Assembly: GCF_002812955.1 (NCBI RefSeq) | Contig: NZ_PFXK01000008.1 | Location: forward strand, 124,001-188,000 | DNA from: Vibrio sp. HA2012 | GTDB taxonomy: Bacteria; Pseudomonadota; Gammaproteobacteria; Enterobacterales; Vibrionaceae | DNA length: 64,000 nucleotides | Direction: 5' to 3' | Part shown: positions 9,160-19,050 of the stretch, in pieces | How the letters are laid out: the number at the start of each line of letters is the position of its first letter | Numbering within the stretch: position 1 is the stretch's first letter | Position numbers and translations under genes: made by a program | Notes under the pieces: generated by a model | What the model was told of the DNA's origin: nothing | Database searches by the model: none | The model's input: only the letters and a program-made list of their open reading frames with translations

Positions 9160-10584
9160 TTACGCACTGGCAACCGTCAGTTCACCTTTGGATTGCGCAC
9201 GTTTATAGAAGAAAAGTGTCAGTGCAGCCGGAAGCAGGATAGCCACCAGCATAGCAATGGAATACACCAGCCAGTACTGAGGCTGAATAGAAAGAATACC
9301 CGGCAGGCCGCCCACACCGATACCATTCGCCATCACACCGGCACTACCACAAATGGCAGCAGCAACAGCAGAACCGATCATGGCACTCAGCATAGGGAAT
9401 TTGTATTTCAGGTTGATACCATACATGGCCGGTTCCGTTACCCCAAGGTAAGCGGAGATAGCCGCCGGAACAGAGATTTCACGCTCATCAGTTTTGCGGC
9501 TGATAAGGATAATCCCTACCACGGCGGAAGCCTGAGCAATATTAGACAGTGCAATCAGAGGCCAGATGGGCGTGCCACCCAGATCCTGCATCAGTTGCAG
9601 ATCTACCGCATTGGTGGTGTGGTGGACACCGGTAATAACCAGCGGCGCGTAAAAGAAACCAAACACCATCGCCCCCAACACAGCGAAATCACCCGTCATC
9701 GCTGCTTTCGCTGCATAAGCTACACCGTCACCAATCACACGTCCGAACGGACCGATAAGCGCATGTGCCAGAATAACAGACAGAATGATCGAAACAAACG
9801 GTACAATGACCAGATACAGATAAGCAGGAACAATACGTTTCAGATTGGTTTCGATAAATGCCAGTACAACACCAGCCAGCATTGCCGGAATAACCTGAGC
9901 CTGATAGCCCACTTTCTCAATCACAAACAGACCAAAATCCCACGCTTCCGGCACCTGTTTACCAATCAGATAAGCATTCATCAACTGCGGAGAGACCAGT
10001 GTCACCCCCAGAGTGATCCCCAGTATCGGCGTGCCACCCAACTTTTTCACTGTCGACCAGCACACACCTACCGGCAGGAAGAAAAAGATAGCTTCACCAA
10101 TCAGCCACAGGAATGAGTGAACGGTAGCCCAGAACTGACTAATTTGTGTCAGGCTCTGGCCGTCAAACATCTTGATGTCACCAATAACGTTACGGAAGCC
10201 AAGGATAAGGCCACCGGTGATAATAGCCGGAAGCAGCGGGACAAAGATTTCAGCTAAATGGGAGATCCCACGTTCCAGTAAATTCATGTTCTGACGAGCA
10301 GCCAGTTTGGCCTCATCTTTCGATGCCGCTTTTTTACCGGCCAGCTCGATCAACATGGCATAAACCTGATCCACTTCAGTACCGATCACGACCTGAAACT
10401 GACCGGCATTGGTAAAACAGCCTTTTACCAGACCGATAGTTTCCAGCCCTTTAACATCGGCCCTATCTGTATCATTCAATACAAAACGCAGACGCGTCAG
10501 ACAGTGGCTAACACTGGCAATATTATCGCTGCCACCCACCAATTCAATCAGACGCTGAACGTCTTTTGGTGCAATTTTACTCAT
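9160..10584 (-). CDS. treB: PTS trehalose transporter, IIBC component
   Basis: 474 aa inner-membrane permease that imports and phosphorylates trehalose. The N-terminal IIB domain (about residues 1-85) carries the phosphorylated Cys in SHCLTRLRF; the IIC domain fills the rest with about ten hydrophobic segments and ends soon after the last one. There is no IIA domain, so phosphate must come from a separate IIA-Glc-type protein. First gene of treBC; two identical operators lie 48-116 bp upstream. Confidence 0.96.
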   Translation of the reverse strand: MSKIAPKDVQRLIELVGGSDNIASVSHCLTRLRFVLNDTDRADVKGLETIGLVKGCFTNAGQFQVVIGTEVDQVYAMLIELAGKKAASKDEAKLAARQNMNLLERGISHLAEIFVPLLPAIITGGLILGFRNVIGDIKMFDGQSLTQISQFWATVHSFLWLIGEAIFFFLPVGVCWSTVKKLGGTPILGITLGVTLVSPQLMNAYLIGKQVPEAWDFGLFVIEKVGYQAQVIPAMLAGVVLAFIETNLKRIVPAYLYLVIVPFVSIILSVILAHALIGPFGRVIGDGVAYAAKAAMTGDFAVLGAMVFGFFYAPLVITGVHHTTNAVDLQLMQDLGGTPIWPLIALSNIAQASAVVGIILISRKTDEREISVPAAISAYLGVTEPAMYGINLKYKFPMLSAMIGSAVAAAICGSAGVMANGIGVGGLPGILSIQPQYWLVYSIAMLVAILLPAALTLFFYKRAQSKGELTVASA

Positions 10585-10631
10585 AATTCTCTACCCGTTA
10601 TTGATAATATAAGTTTATACCACAAACAAAA

Positions 10632-10645
10632 TGGGAACAGTCCCA
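10632..10645. promoter_or_regulatory. TreR operator, proximal copy
   Basis: TGGGAACAGTCCCA, interrupted palindrome with 5-bp arms TGGGA/TCCCA. An identical 14-bp copy lies 55 bp away. The position between treB and treR and the LacI-type symmetry support TreR binding. Confidence 0.75.
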
Positions 10646-10686
10646 AGAACTGATTACATAATGCACGGGAAGAAAAAAAGATAAAA

Positions 10687-10700
10687 TGGGAACAGTCCCA
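10687..10700. promoter_or_regulatory. TreR operator, distal copy
   Basis: Identical to the copy at 10632-10645, offset by 55 bp, roughly five helical turns. A TGGGA half-site also occurs just beyond it. Two phased sites suggest cooperative binding or a small repression loop. Confidence 0.75.
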
Positions 10701-10738
10701 TTAATTGAATGGGATCACAAAAAAGATACGCAATGTAT

Positions 10739-11683
10739 TTACGCTTCGGGAGATAACGTCAGGTGTACTCTTTCCGTTTCGCCAGAAAGCTGCTTAATCA
10801 GTTGTGCTGCCGCCATCTTTCCGGCTGTCTCATAGCCGGGGTCAACACTGTAGGTATTCGGGAAAAGAAATGACAGCAAATCATTGCCGCCGACACCGGT
10901 TACAGCAACATCTGAACGCCCCAACTCCTGCAGACGTTTGATCACCCCCAGAGCAATAGTATCACTGGCACAAACCACCGCCTGCGTATCCGGCTGAAGA
11001 ACCTTATCCACCAGGTGATAGGCACTTTCATGATGCAACTGCCCGGTCTGATAAACCGGCTGAATATGCCTGGCTCCACACCACTGCAGATAAGCATTTA
11101 AACGCAGCTCACCCGTTGTTTTATCCGCAGGATCAACTCCGATATAAGCAATATTGTGCTTTTTCTGTGCCAGAACATGTTCGAGTGCCAGAACAATAAC
11201 ACCATGATTATCGTAATTGATGGATGAAACGGACTCCGCTTCCATGGCGATCACCACCATGCGCTCTTTCCAGCGTTCCACCATCTGGCTTTCCAGCCCA
11301 GTAAAGCCAAACAGAATAACACCGTCCACAGTGCGCCGTTTCAGCACATTCAGATGTTCCATTGTTTTGGCTACGTCAAACTGGCTTTCCATAATCACGA
11401 CATCATATCCGGCAGCATACAGTGCCGGCAGAATACCGCTTACCGCTCGGTTTTCCGAAGGAGAATCCAGACGAGAGATGATCACACCAATCACCTTCTG
11501 ACTGCCGCCCCGCATCAGTTGAGCCGATTTGGAAGGGACATAACCGGATTCGGCGATCACCTGCTCCACTCTGATGCGGGTTTCCGGTTTAACTTTCGGA
11601 TCATCAGTCAACACCCGGGAGACGGTAGATTTGCCCACTCCGGCCAGTTTTGCGATATCAAGGATAGTGAGTTTCTTACTCAT
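10739..11683 (-). CDS. treR: Trehalose operon repressor, LacI family
   Basis: 314 aa (E. coli TreR 315). The N-terminal helix-turn-helix TILDIAKLAGVGKSTVSRVL is followed by a periplasmic-binding-protein-like sensor domain; in E. coli the inducer is trehalose 6-phosphate. I chose the Met at 11681-11683 because the HTH begins three residues later and AAGGAA lies upstream. The longer frame would overlap gmhB. It sits 19 bp after gmhB, upstream of treBC in the same direction. Confidence 0.93.
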   Translation of the reverse strand: MSKKLTILDIAKLAGVGKSTVSRVLTDDPKVKPETRIRVEQVIAESGYVPSKSAQLMRGGSQKVIGVIISRLDSPSENRAVSGILPALYAAGYDVVIMESQFDVAKTMEHLNVLKRRTVDGVILFGFTGLESQMVERWKERMVVIAMEAESVSSINYDNHGVIVLALEHVLAQKKHNIAYIGVDPADKTTGELRLNAYLQWCGARHIQPVYQTGQLHHESAYHLVDKVLQPDTQAVVCASDTIALGVIKRLQELGRSDVAVTGVGGNDLLSFLFPNTYSVDPGYETAGKMAAAQLIKQLSGETERVHLTLSPEA

Positions 11684-11702
11684 ACGAACCGAACATTTCC
11701 TT

Positions 11703-12254
11703 CTATCTTGCCAGATAGGCAGGAACCTCTTTAATACTGTCAAGCACCGCGGAGGACAGAGCTTCCCCCTGTTCAGTAAGCGGTTTACCGGTACGCACCA
11801 GTATCTTAGTACCGACACCAGCGGCTTCAGCAGCCATCATATCTTCTGCCTTATCCCCCACCATAACAGAATTAGCCATATCGATTTTCAGATAATCTCT
11901 GGCAGAGATAAACATACCCGGTTTAGGCTTACGACAGTCACAGTCCTGCTTATATTCACCAATCCCATGTTCCGGATGATGCAGACAATAGTAGATACCA
12001 TCAAACTCCACACCATGATCAATAAAATTCCAGTCCATCCACTGAGTCAGAGAAATAAAACGTTCTTCGCTAAACATATCCCGGGCCACACCGGACTGGT
12101 TTGTTACCAGCACCAGCAGATATCCCATTTCTTTCAGCTTCTTGGTGGCTTCAAAAACCCCATCAATAAACTCAAAATCATGCTCATCATGAACATAGCC
12201 ATGATCGACGTTAATCACCCCATCACGGTCTAAAAACACGGCAGGTTTAGCCAA
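11703..12254 (-). CDS. gmhB: D-glycero-beta-D-manno-heptose 1,7-bisphosphate 7-phosphatase
   Basis: 183 aa HAD-superfamily phosphatase in the ADP-heptose pathway for the LPS inner core. The N-terminal [11 protein letters not shown] motif holds the Asp nucleophile and acid/base Asp; VTNQSGVAR and the late [14 protein letters not shown] are motifs II and IV. The zinc-binding Cys/His loop (YCLHHPEHG...CDCRKPKPG) marks it as GmhB. It reads into treR after 19 bp and is divergent from metNIQ. Confidence 0.94.
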   Translation of the reverse strand: MAKPAVFLDRDGVINVDHGYVHDEHDFEFIDGVFEATKKLKEMGYLLVLVTNQSGVARDMFSEERFISLTQWMDWNFIDHGVEFDGIYYCLHHPEHGIGEYKQDCDCRKPKPGMFISARDYLKIDMANSVMVGDKAEDMMAAEAAGVGTKILVRTGKPLTEQGEALSSAVLDSIKEVPAYLAR

Positions 12255-12362
12255 AATCCTTTCCTCATAAGCAGTTGAACCAGAGAGTCAAAAGAATTAT
12301 TGCACGCTTTATAACTTGCAGGAATAGAAAATTACTAATTAAACGAACTGATTTGGCATTTT

Positions 12363-12378
12363 AGACGTCTAGACGTAA
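12363..12378. promoter_or_regulatory. Two tandem MetJ boxes
   Basis: AGACGTCT at 12363-12370 is a perfect MetJ box and is directly followed by AGACGTAA (6 of 8). MetJ binds tandem 8-mers cooperatively, so this marks methionine repression of metNIQ. It lies immediately upstream of the candidate promoter. Confidence 0.9.
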
Positions 12379-12387
12379 AAATTTCTA

Positions 12388-12416
12388 TTGACTTAAAATC
12401 TCACACGCAATAGCAT
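12388..12416 (+). promoter_or_regulatory. Candidate metN promoter
   Basis: TTGACT (12388-12393) and TAGCAT (12411-12416), 17 bp apart, are the best sigma-70-like pair downstream of the MetJ boxes. Position and spacing fit; the -10 is only 4 of 6. Confidence 0.5.
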
Positions 12417-12544
12417 CATCTACTAAGTGAGATACAGCTCAACATTTTATTCTATTCTTTAAGGCCAATCACACTTTCTGTGTTACAGAAACCCGGAATA
12501 TACGTGATATAGCCTTGGTCTGCAGACCCAAAATAGGTTTTTAC

Positions 12545-13579
12545 ATGATTGAAATTACTCAGGTTAATAAGGTTTTCTATCAGGGCAGTGAAGAGATTCA
12601 TGCGCTGAAAGATATCAATCTGCATATCGCACAAGGTACTATTTTTGGTGTTATCGGTTCATCCGGTGCTGGTAAAAGTACCCTGATCCGTTGCGTTAAT
12701 ATGCTGGAAACGCCGACCACAGGCTCCGTTATCGTGAACGGAGTTGACCTGACCAAACTGTCGCAGTCTGAACTGTGCAAAACTCGCCGTAATATCGGTA
12801 TGATTTTCCAGCACTTTAACCTGCTGTCATCCCGTACGGTATTTGAAAACATTGCCCTGCCGCTGGAACTGGCAGGAGCAGAAAAAGCACATGTAGAGAA
12901 AAAAGTTTCCGACCTGTTGGTTCTGGTCGGGCTGGAAGACAAGCGTGAAACCTATCCGTCAAATCTGAGTGGCGGACAGAAACAGCGTGTAGCCATTGCC
13001 CGTGCTCTGGCATCTGATCCGAAAGTACTGCTGTGTGATGAAGCCACCAGTGCACTGGATCCGGCAACCACCCAGTCTATTCTGGAATTGCTGAAAAAAA
13101 TCAACCGGGAACTGAATATCACCATGTTGCTGATCACCCATGAAATGGATGTGGTGAAAAGCATCTGCCATGAAGTTGCCATTATTGGTGGTGGTGAACT
13201 GGTAGAAAAAGGGACCGTAGGTGAGATCTTTGCACACCCGAAAACGGAACTGGCACATGATTTTATCCGTTCAACGCTGGATCTCTCTATTCCGGAAGAT
13301 TATGCCGTACGTCTGCAGGAAACACGCAGTGAAGGCAGCAGTCCTCTGGTGCGTATGGAGTTTACCGGTGCAACAGTGGATGCTCCGCTGATGAGCCAAA
13401 TCTCACGTAAATTTAACATTGACGTGAGTATTCTCAGCTCCGATCTGGATTATGCTGGTGGGGTGAAATTCGGCATGATGGTCGCCGAGCTGTTCGGAAA
13501 TAAAGAAGACGATGAAGCCGCTCTTGAATACCTGAAAGAGCACAATGTAAAAGTAGAGGTACTCGGATATGTCCTTTAA
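12545..13579 (+). CDS. metN: Methionine ABC transporter ATP-binding protein
   Basis: 344 aa. Cytoplasmic ATPase of the MetNIQ importer for D- and L-methionine. Walker [10 protein letters not shown], signature [15 protein letters not shown], Walker [13 protein letters not shown] and switch His (ITHEMD) are intact. The C-terminal roughly 80 residues form the ACT-like C2 domain that senses methionine for transinhibition. The start at MIEITQ matches E. coli MetN length; the longer frame has no family support. It overlaps metI by 11 bp. Confidence 0.97.
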   Translation: MIEITQVNKVFYQGSEEIHALKDINLHIAQGTIFGVIGSSGAGKSTLIRCVNMLETPTTGSVIVNGVDLTKLSQSELCKTRRNIGMIFQHFNLLSSRTVFENIALPLELAGAEKAHVEKKVSDLLVLVGLEDKRETYPSNLSGGQKQRVAIARALASDPKVLLCDEATSALDPATTQSILELLKKINRELNITMLLITHEMDVVKSICHEVAIIGGGELVEKGTVGEIFAHPKTELAHDFIRSTLDLSIPEDYAVRLQETRSEGSSPLVRMEFTGATVDAPLMSQISRKFNIDVSILSSDLDYAGGVKFGMMVAELFGNKEDDEAALEYLKEHNVKVEVLGYVL

Positions 13580-14246
13580 TACGATCACCGCTTGGCTGAG
13601 CCACAACAGTAACCTGCTGTTAGGTGCAACCTGGGAAACCGTCTACATGGTTGCTGTTGCCGGTATTATCGGCTTTGCTGTCGGTATTCCTCTTGGCGTC
13701 ATCCTGCATATCACAAAAAAAGGCGGACTGACTGAAAACCTGCGCCTGAATACGATTCTCGGTGCGGTAGTCAACATCGGCCGTTCCGTTCCGTTTCTGG
13801 TTTTGATGGTTGCCATCATTCCGGTAACCAAACTGCTGGTCGGTACCTTTATCGGGACGACCGCAGCTATTGTACCTCTGACTATCGGTGCCATTCCTTT
13901 TGTGGCTCGTCTGATCGAAGGCGCCCTGCTGGAAGTACCATCCGGTCTGGTGGAAGCGGCCCAGTCTATGGGTGCCACACCGACACAGATCATTACGAAA
14001 GTTCTGTTGCCGGAAGCCCTGCCGACCATCCTTAACTCTGTCACGATTACGATGGTAACACTGGTCAGCTACTCGGCAATGGCTGGTACTGTCGGTGGTG
14101 GTGGTCTGGGTGATGTTGCCATCCGTTACGGTTTCCACCGCTACGATATTGCCGTTATGGCCGTCACTGTGGTGATGCTTATCGTACTGGTACAGTTTAT
14201 TCAGTCAATTGGTGATGCTTTGGTTCGCCGCTTTGACCACAGATAA
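13569..14246 (+). CDS. metI: Methionine ABC transporter permease
   Basis: 225 aa, five hydrophobic segments with the EAA loop ([24 protein letters not shown]) that contacts MetN. Inner membrane. Overlap with metN suggests translational coupling and fixed stoichiometry. 65 bp separates it from metQ. Confidence 0.97.
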   Translation: MSFNTITAWLSHNSNLLLGATWETVYMVAVAGIIGFAVGIPLGVILHITKKGGLTENLRLNTILGAVVNIGRSVPFLVLMVAIIPVTKLLVGTFIGTTAAIVPLTIGAIPFVARLIEGALLEVPSGLVEAAQSMGATPTQIITKVLLPEALPTILNSVTITMVTLVSYSAMAGTVGGGGLGDVAIRYGFHRYDIAVMAVTVVMLIVLVQFIQSIGDALVRRFDHR

Positions 14247-14311
14247 CAGTCGTTCATTTATATCACTTATTAAACCAACAAAAACTAAAAGCGTTACTCA
14301 AGGAGAGAAAC

Positions 14312-15121
14312 ATGACATTTAGCCTGAAGAAATTATTGACTATCGCAGCAGCGGCTTCTGCCCTTGTACTTGCCGGCTGTGGTGAAAAAGAAGCCGATAA
14401 CAGCAAAATCAAAGTGGCGGTTATCGCAGGTGCAGAGGCTCAGGTTGCGGAAGTTGCCGCCAAGATTGCTAAAGAAAAATACAATCTGGATGTTGAGCTG
14501 ATTACATTTACCGATTACGTCACCCCGAACGCAGCAACAGATGATGGCTCTGTCGATATTAACGCATTCCAGCATAAACCTTATCTGGATCAGCAGATTG
14601 CAGACCGTGGTTACAAGTTGGCTATTGCTGGTAACACCTTTGTGTATCCGATTGCCGGTTACTCTAAGCAGGTAAAATCGGTTGATGAAATTACCGAAGG
14701 TGCCCGTATTGCTGTACCAAACGACCCGACTAACCTTGGCCGTTCACTGCTGCTGCTGGAAGCTCAGGGTCTGATCAAACTGGCTGATGGCGTAGGTCTG
14801 ACTGCAACGGTGCGTGATGTTGTTGAAAATCCGAAAAATATCGAGATCGTAGAACTGGAAGCACCACAATTGCCTCGCTCTCTGGATGATGTCACTCTGG
14901 CTATTATCAACACCACTTACGCCAGCTCTATCAACCTGACTCCGGAAAAAGACGGTATCTTCGTGGAAGGCAAAGAATCACCTTATGTGAACCTGATTGT
15001 TGCACGTGAAGACAACGTAGATGCTGAGAACGTAAAGAATTTCGTTAAAGCTTATCAGACTGAAGAAGTGTATCAGGCAGCGTCTGAAATCTTCAACGGC
15101 GGAGCGGTAAAAGGCTGGTAA
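14312..15121 (+). CDS. metQ: D-methionine-binding lipoprotein
   Basis: 269 aa. Signal peptide with lipobox LAGC, lipidated Cys23. The NlpA/MetQ binding domain follows, with typical segments such as DINAFQHKPYL and RIAVPNDPTNLGR. It is the periplasmic receptor of the importer. A strong Shine-Dalgarno (AAGGAGAG) precedes it. Last gene of metNIQ. Confidence 0.97.
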   Translation: MTFSLKKLLTIAAAASALVLAGCGEKEADNSKIKVAVIAGAEAQVAEVAAKIAKEKYNLDVELITFTDYVTPNAATDDGSVDINAFQHKPYLDQQIADRGYKLAIAGNTFVYPIAGYSKQVKSVDEITEGARIAVPNDPTNLGRSLLLLEAQGLIKLADGVGLTATVRDVVENPKNIEIVELEAPQLPRSLDDVTLAIINTTYASSINLTPEKDGIFVEGKESPYVNLIVAREDNVDAENVKNFVKAYQTEEVYQAASEIFNGGAVKGW

Positions 15122-15147
15122 CAGTCCCCTCCCTATATCTCAAAGTA

Positions 15148-15173
15148 AATCAGACGGGTTATCCCGTCTGATT
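15148..15173. terminator. Hairpin between convergent metQ and PilZ gene
   Basis: Perfect 11-bp stem AATCAGACGGG / CCCGTCTGATT with a TTAT loop. It overlaps the last codons of the PilZ gene. Tails are only moderately T-rich, so efficiency is uncertain. Confidence 0.55.
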
Positions 15174-15815
15174 CATAAACACCTTACTGAATACCTCATA
15201 TCTCAGTTCATCATCAGCCTCAATATTCGGCTCAAATTTAATACCAACATACGTCAGATCCTGAACTCTACGAATATTGGCCACTGTACATTTAGGATAC
15301 GGTTCAGGGACATGCTCCAGAGGAGAATCTATCTTTATCTCATCACCAACCTTCAGAGCGACCGGTTTTTCAAAACAGAGTCCGCAGCCAGACAGCGACA
15401 CATCAACCACCCGGGAACCGACACGTGAGCCGGATACGGAGACATGGGTATCCAGATTCAGTTTATAACGACGATTTTCACGTAACTTTCTGGATTCGAT
15501 ATAGCGTGGAAACTTAACAAACATCAGCCAGGTAACCAGCTGTTTAACACAGAGGATCTTACTTCTGAAGGCAATAATATGCCCATCACAAGTGTCCGCA
15601 ATGCCCCGGATAACCACATCGGCATTATTCAATCGTCTGGTGATCAGCTCGCCCATGGTCTTAGCCCCCAGTTCAAAGATAAGAAACTGCCCTTCTTTCA
15701 TACCGATAAAATTGCACTGAATGGGGTATTCATCGTTAGGGCCAAATGCAATAGCACCGGAAAGTTTCATTCCGATCTGAAGGTAATGATGCGCATCACT
15801 CGCGTCTAAATTCAT
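15159..15815 (-). CDS. PilZ domain protein with YcgR-like N-terminal domain
   Basis: 218 aa. The N-terminal half (to about residue 105) looks like the YcgR/PilZN beta-domain. The C-terminal PilZ domain has the c-di-GMP signature: RENRRYKLN (RxxxR) near residue 113 and DVSLSGCGL (DxSxxG) about 25 residues later. A diguanylate-binding effector is therefore likely; the output (flagellar brake or other) cannot be told from sequence. It stands alone, convergent with metQ. Confidence 0.85.
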   Translation of the reverse strand: MNLDASDAHHYLQIGMKLSGAIAFGPNDEYPIQCNFIGMKEGQFLIFELGAKTMGELITRRLNNADVVIRGIADTCDGHIIAFRSKILCVKQLVTWLMFVKFPRYIESRKLRENRRYKLNLDTHVSVSGSRVGSRVVDVSLSGCGLCFEKPVALKVGDEIKIDSPLEHVPEPYPKCTVANIRRVQDLTYVGIKFEPNIEADDELRYEVFSKVFMNQTG

Positions 15816-15887
15816 GTCTGCCCAACCTGATTTCGCTCTTGTTTTAGCTAAGTTTAGGTGATGGGCAGAGATTTGCTTTCTGCAGGA

Positions 15888-16025
15888 TTATTTTTTCTTC
15901 TTACCCTGTACAGCCTTAAAACGTGGGTTAGATTTACAAATCACATACACCCGGCCTCTTCTTTTTACTACCTGACAGTCAGGGCTGCGTGTTTTTGCAC
16001 TCTTCAGGGAACTTAATACTTTCAT
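15888..16025 (-). CDS. rpmJ2: 50S ribosomal protein L36, zinc-independent type (YkgO/RpmJ2)
   Basis: 45 aa, starting [13 protein letters not shown] and ending KKKK. It lacks the CxxC...CxxxxH zinc ribbon of ordinary L36, having only two isolated Cys (17 and 30), and carries the internal insertion typical of YkgO. The start ATG overlaps the rpmE2 stop by ATGA, so the two are coupled. Such paralogues replace the zinc-containing proteins during zinc limitation. Confidence 0.92.
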   Translation of the reverse strand: MKVLSSLKSAKTRSPDCQVVKRRGRVYVICKSNPRFKAVQGKKKK

Positions 16026-16297
16026 TGCTCATTCTCCTCTTTTTTACCTGAACCCAGATTGCCAAAACGACGATTAAAGTTCGCAACCCGGCCTTCTTTA
16101 TGCGCTACGCGCTGTTTACCCGTATAAAACGGATGAGATTCCGATGAAACTTCCACAGTAAAATAGGGATACGTTTTTCCGTCTTCCCATTCAATAGTTC
16201 GCTCGGTCTGTAAGGTCGAACCAATTAAAAAATATTTATCAATACTGGTGTCATGGAAAACAACAGTCCGGTATTTCGGATGAATGCCCGCTTTCAT
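16022..16297 (-). CDS. rpmE2: 50S ribosomal protein L31 type B
   Basis: 91 aa. [16 protein letters not shown] start and SHPFYTGKQ motif are typical of L31B; no Cys zinc ligands are present, so this is the zinc-free form. Together with rpmJ2 it forms a two-gene operon behind a Zur-like box, matching the known zinc-sparing response in other Gammaproteobacteria. Confidence 0.95.
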   Translation of the reverse strand: MKAGIHPKYRTVVFHDTSIDKYFLIGSTLQTERTIEWEDGKTYPYFTVEVSSESHPFYTGKQRVAHKEGRVANFNRRFGNLGSGKKEENEQ

Positions 16298-16311
16298 ACC
16301 TTTCCTTAATT

Positions 16312-16324
16312 GTTATGTTATAAC
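16312..16324. promoter_or_regulatory. Zur box upstream of rpmE2-rpmJ2
   Basis: GTTATGTTATAAC matches the core Zur palindrome GTTATAWTATAAC at 12 of 13 positions. It lies 15 bp upstream of the rpmE2 start codon. Confidence 0.75.
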
Positions 16325-16333
16325 TTTCGCGAA

Positions 16334-16348
16334 TGATAATATTTATCA
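16334..16348. promoter_or_regulatory. Fur-box-like palindrome
   Basis: TGATAATATTTATCA matches the 7-1-7 Fur motif TGATAATnATTATCA at all but one position, within a longer palindrome AATGATAA-TAT-TTATCATT. It lies 9 bp from the Zur-like box, between rpmE2 and divergent trmO. Confidence 0.65.
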
Positions 16349-16410
16349 TTGGTAGAGACAAGCATTTTTTGTGGTATCGTGTGAGTATGTAAAACAGATT
16401 CGGGAATACA

Positions 16411-17109
16411 ATGCGTCACCATATCGAGCCAGTCGGAATTGTCGAAACGCCTTTTAAAGAAAAATTTGCCGTTCCCCGCCAGCCGGGACTGGCTCCCAGT
16501 GCAACAGCCAGGCTAAAACTGACCGGAGAGGCTAACTCACCGGAAGCGATTCGGGGGATAGAACAGTTCAGCCACCTGTGGTTGCTGTTTCTGTTTGATC
16601 AAAATCTGGAATCCGGCTGGACTCCCACCGTTCGTCCGCCTAGGCTTGGCGGCAATGAAAGGATTGGAGTATTTGCTTCCCGTTCACCATTCCGTCCTAA
16701 TGGTATCGGTATGTCTGCCGTTGAACTGAAAGGCGTACAACAAAAAGGCAACCAGATATGGCTTGAACTCGGCAGTATCGATCTGGTTGATGGAACCCCT
16801 GTTGTCGATATCAAACCGTATATCCCTTACTCCGACGTCATTGGTGATGCCCATGGCGGTTTTGCCCGCTCTCAACCCGATATTCTGGATGTCGTATTTT
16901 CCAATCTGGCCTGTGAACAGCTCAGATTCCATCCCAATCACAAGCAGGTCTATGCCGTTATCAAAGAAGTGCTGGGGCAAGACCCCCGTCCAGCCTATAA
17001 AAAAGGCAAACCAGATGATAAAGAATACGCGGTGAATTTGTTCGATCTGAATGTAAAATTCAGATATCAGGGTGAATTAATTACCGTGACAGCAATAGAA
17101 CGCTTTTGA
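16411..17109 (+). CDS. trmO: tRNA (N6-threonylcarbamoyladenosine37-N6)-methyltransferase TrmO
   Basis: 232 aa (also called TsaA/YaeB). N-terminal UPF0066 beta-barrel with the motifs FASRSPFRPNGIGMSAVEL and LVDGTPVVDIKPYIPYSD. It methylates t6A at position 37 of certain tRNAs using SAM. The C-terminal domain (from about residue 160) includes the conserved DPRPAYKK. In E. coli it also neighbours proS, as here. Confidence 0.93.
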   Translation: MRHHIEPVGIVETPFKEKFAVPRQPGLAPSATARLKLTGEANSPEAIRGIEQFSHLWLLFLFDQNLESGWTPTVRPPRLGGNERIGVFASRSPFRPNGIGMSAVELKGVQQKGNQIWLELGSIDLVDGTPVVDIKPYIPYSDVIGDAHGGFARSQPDILDVVFSNLACEQLRFHPNHKQVYAVIKEVLGQDPRPAYKKGKPDDKEYAVNLFDLNVKFRYQGELITVTAIERF

Positions 17110-17199
17110 CAAGCTCTTTAGGCTGCTATTATTAGCGCCCTGATTTTGATTGCTGCATCCGCAGCAATTTTCTTTAAACCTACTAAGCGGATACCATAA

Positions 17200-18915
17200 A
17201 TGCGTACCAGTAATTATCTTCTTTCTACTCTGAAGGAGACTCCAAACGACGCAGAAATCGTGAGCCATCAGCTCATGCTACGTGCGGGTATGATCCGTAA
17301 GCTGGCTTCAGGTCTGTATACCTGGCTGCCTACCGGTCTGCGCGTGCTGCGTAAAGTCGAAAACATCGTTCGTCAGGAAATCGACCATGCAGGGGCAATT
17401 GAAACCCTGATGCCCGTTGTACAACCGTTTGAACTATGGGAAGAGACAGGTCGTTCTGAGAAGATGGGGCCGGAACTGCTTCGCTTTACTGACCGCCATG
17501 TGCGTCCGTTTGTACTTAGCCCGACCGCAGAAGAAGTGATTACTGCTCTTGTGCGTAACGAGGTGAGTTCTTACAAGCAGCTACCGCTGAATCTGTACCA
17601 AATTCAGACTAAATTCCGTGACGAAAGACGTCCCCGCTTTGGCGTGATGCGGGCACGTGAATTCTCGATGATGGATGCTTACAGCTTTGATATCGACAAA
17701 GACGGACTGCAAAAATCTTACGATGCAATGCACAGTGCTTACTGTAAAGCATTTGACCGCATGGGACTGGATTATCGCCCTGTTCTGGCGGACAGCGGTG
17801 CTATCGGCGGCAGCGGTTCTCAAGAATTCCACGTACTGGCAGAAAGTGGCGAAGATTTGATCGCCTTCTCTACTGAATCAGATTACGCAGCCAACCTTGA
17901 AAAAGCAGAAGCGATTACACCAGCAACTGAGCGGGCAGCACCGACTCAGGAAATGACACTGGTTGATACACCCAATGCAAAAACCATTGCTGAACTTGTG
18001 GAACAATTTGATCTGCCGATTGAAAAGACAGTTAAGACCTTGTTTGTCAAAGCTTCTGATGAAGTTGACGCCGACATCATTGCACTGATCATCCGGGGTG
18101 ATCATGAACTGAATGAAGTCAAAGCCGAAAACTTAAAAGAAGTAGCCGCACCGCTTGAGATGGCAACAGAAGAAGACATTCGTGCCCTGATCGGTGCCGG
18201 CCCGGGCTCCCTGGGTCCTGTCAATCTGAAACTACCCTTTATCGTTGACCGTACTGTCGCGGTTATGAACGACTTTGGTGCCGGTGCCAATATCGATGAT
18301 AAACACTACTTTGGTATCAACTGGGGTCGTGATGTTGAGCTTGGTCAGGTCGAAGATCTGCGTAACGTCGTAGAAGGTGACCCAAGCCCTTGTGGTAAAG
18401 GAACGCTGATGCTGAAACGTGGTATCGAAGTTGGCCATATCTTCCAGTTGGGTACCAATTATTCTGAAAAAATGAACTGCGGTGTTCTTGGCCCAGATGG
18501 CAAAAATGTCATTCTGGAAATGGGTTGTTACGGTATCGGTGTATCCCGTGTTGTTGCTGCGGCTATCGAACAGAATCACGATAAATACGGCATCATCTGG
18601 CCGGACGCTATCGCACCATTCCAGGTGGCCATCGTTCCGATGAATATGCACAAATCTGAGCGTGTTCAGGAAGCCGCCGAAAACCTGTATGCAGAACTGA
18701 CTGCCGCTGGTATCGATGTACTATTTGATGACCGTAAAGAGCGTCCGGGGGTGATGTTCTCCGACATGGAACTGATCGGCGTCCCACACACAGTCATCAT
18801 CGGTGACCGTAGTATGGATGAAGGGAACTTCGAGTATAAGAATCGCCGCAGCGGTGAGAAAAACCCGGTTGCTATGACAGAAATTGTTGCGCATATTAAG
18901 TCTCAATTGGTTTAA
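17200..18915 (+). CDS. proS: Prolyl-tRNA synthetase
   Basis: 571 aa, bacterial type with the editing (YbaK-like INS) domain between class II motifs 2 and 3 (about residues 230-385). Motif 2 [23 protein letters not shown] and motif 3 [13 protein letters not shown] are visible. Attaches proline to tRNA-Pro in the cytoplasm. It follows trmO in the same direction with 90 bp between and ends at a clear terminator. Confidence 0.97.
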   Translation: MRTSNYLLSTLKETPNDAEIVSHQLMLRAGMIRKLASGLYTWLPTGLRVLRKVENIVRQEIDHAGAIETLMPVVQPFELWEETGRSEKMGPELLRFTDRHVRPFVLSPTAEEVITALVRNEVSSYKQLPLNLYQIQTKFRDERRPRFGVMRAREFSMMDAYSFDIDKDGLQKSYDAMHSAYCKAFDRMGLDYRPVLADSGAIGGSGSQEFHVLAESGEDLIAFSTESDYAANLEKAEAITPATERAAPTQEMTLVDTPNAKTIAELVEQFDLPIEKTVKTLFVKASDEVDADIIALIIRGDHELNEVKAENLKEVAAPLEMATEEDIRALIGAGPGSLGPVNLKLPFIVDRTVAVMNDFGAGANIDDKHYFGINWGRDVELGQVEDLRNVVEGDPSPCGKGTLMLKRGIEVGHIFQLGTNYSEKMNCGVLGPDGKNVILEMGCYGIGVSRVVAAAIEQNHDKYGIIWPDAIAPFQVAIVPMNMHKSERVQEAAENLYAELTAAGIDVLFDDRKERPGVMFSDMELIGVPHTVIIGDRSMDEGNFEYKNRRSGEKNPVAMTEIVAHIKSQLV

Positions 18916-18939
18916 GCCTCGATTAATGTCAAAATTCAA

Positions 18940-18966
18940 AGGGTTGCCACTGAGCAGCCCTTTTTT
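18940..18966 (+). terminator. Rho-independent terminator of proS
   Basis: GGGTTGC / GCAGCCC stem (one G-T pair), flanked by AAA on the left and six T on the right. Confidence 0.85.
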
Positions 18967-19050
18967 ACAGGAAAAGTCTCTCGAATTTTTTGTCTTTATA
19001 CATGAGCCTGTGTATATTGCGATGAGTTCTCATTTAGTATGGAAAATATT

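Noticed and set aside
9049..10116. 355-codon open frame opposite treB
   Set aside because: Antisense to a conserved PTS gene; very His/Arg/Gln/Asn-rich, no domain.
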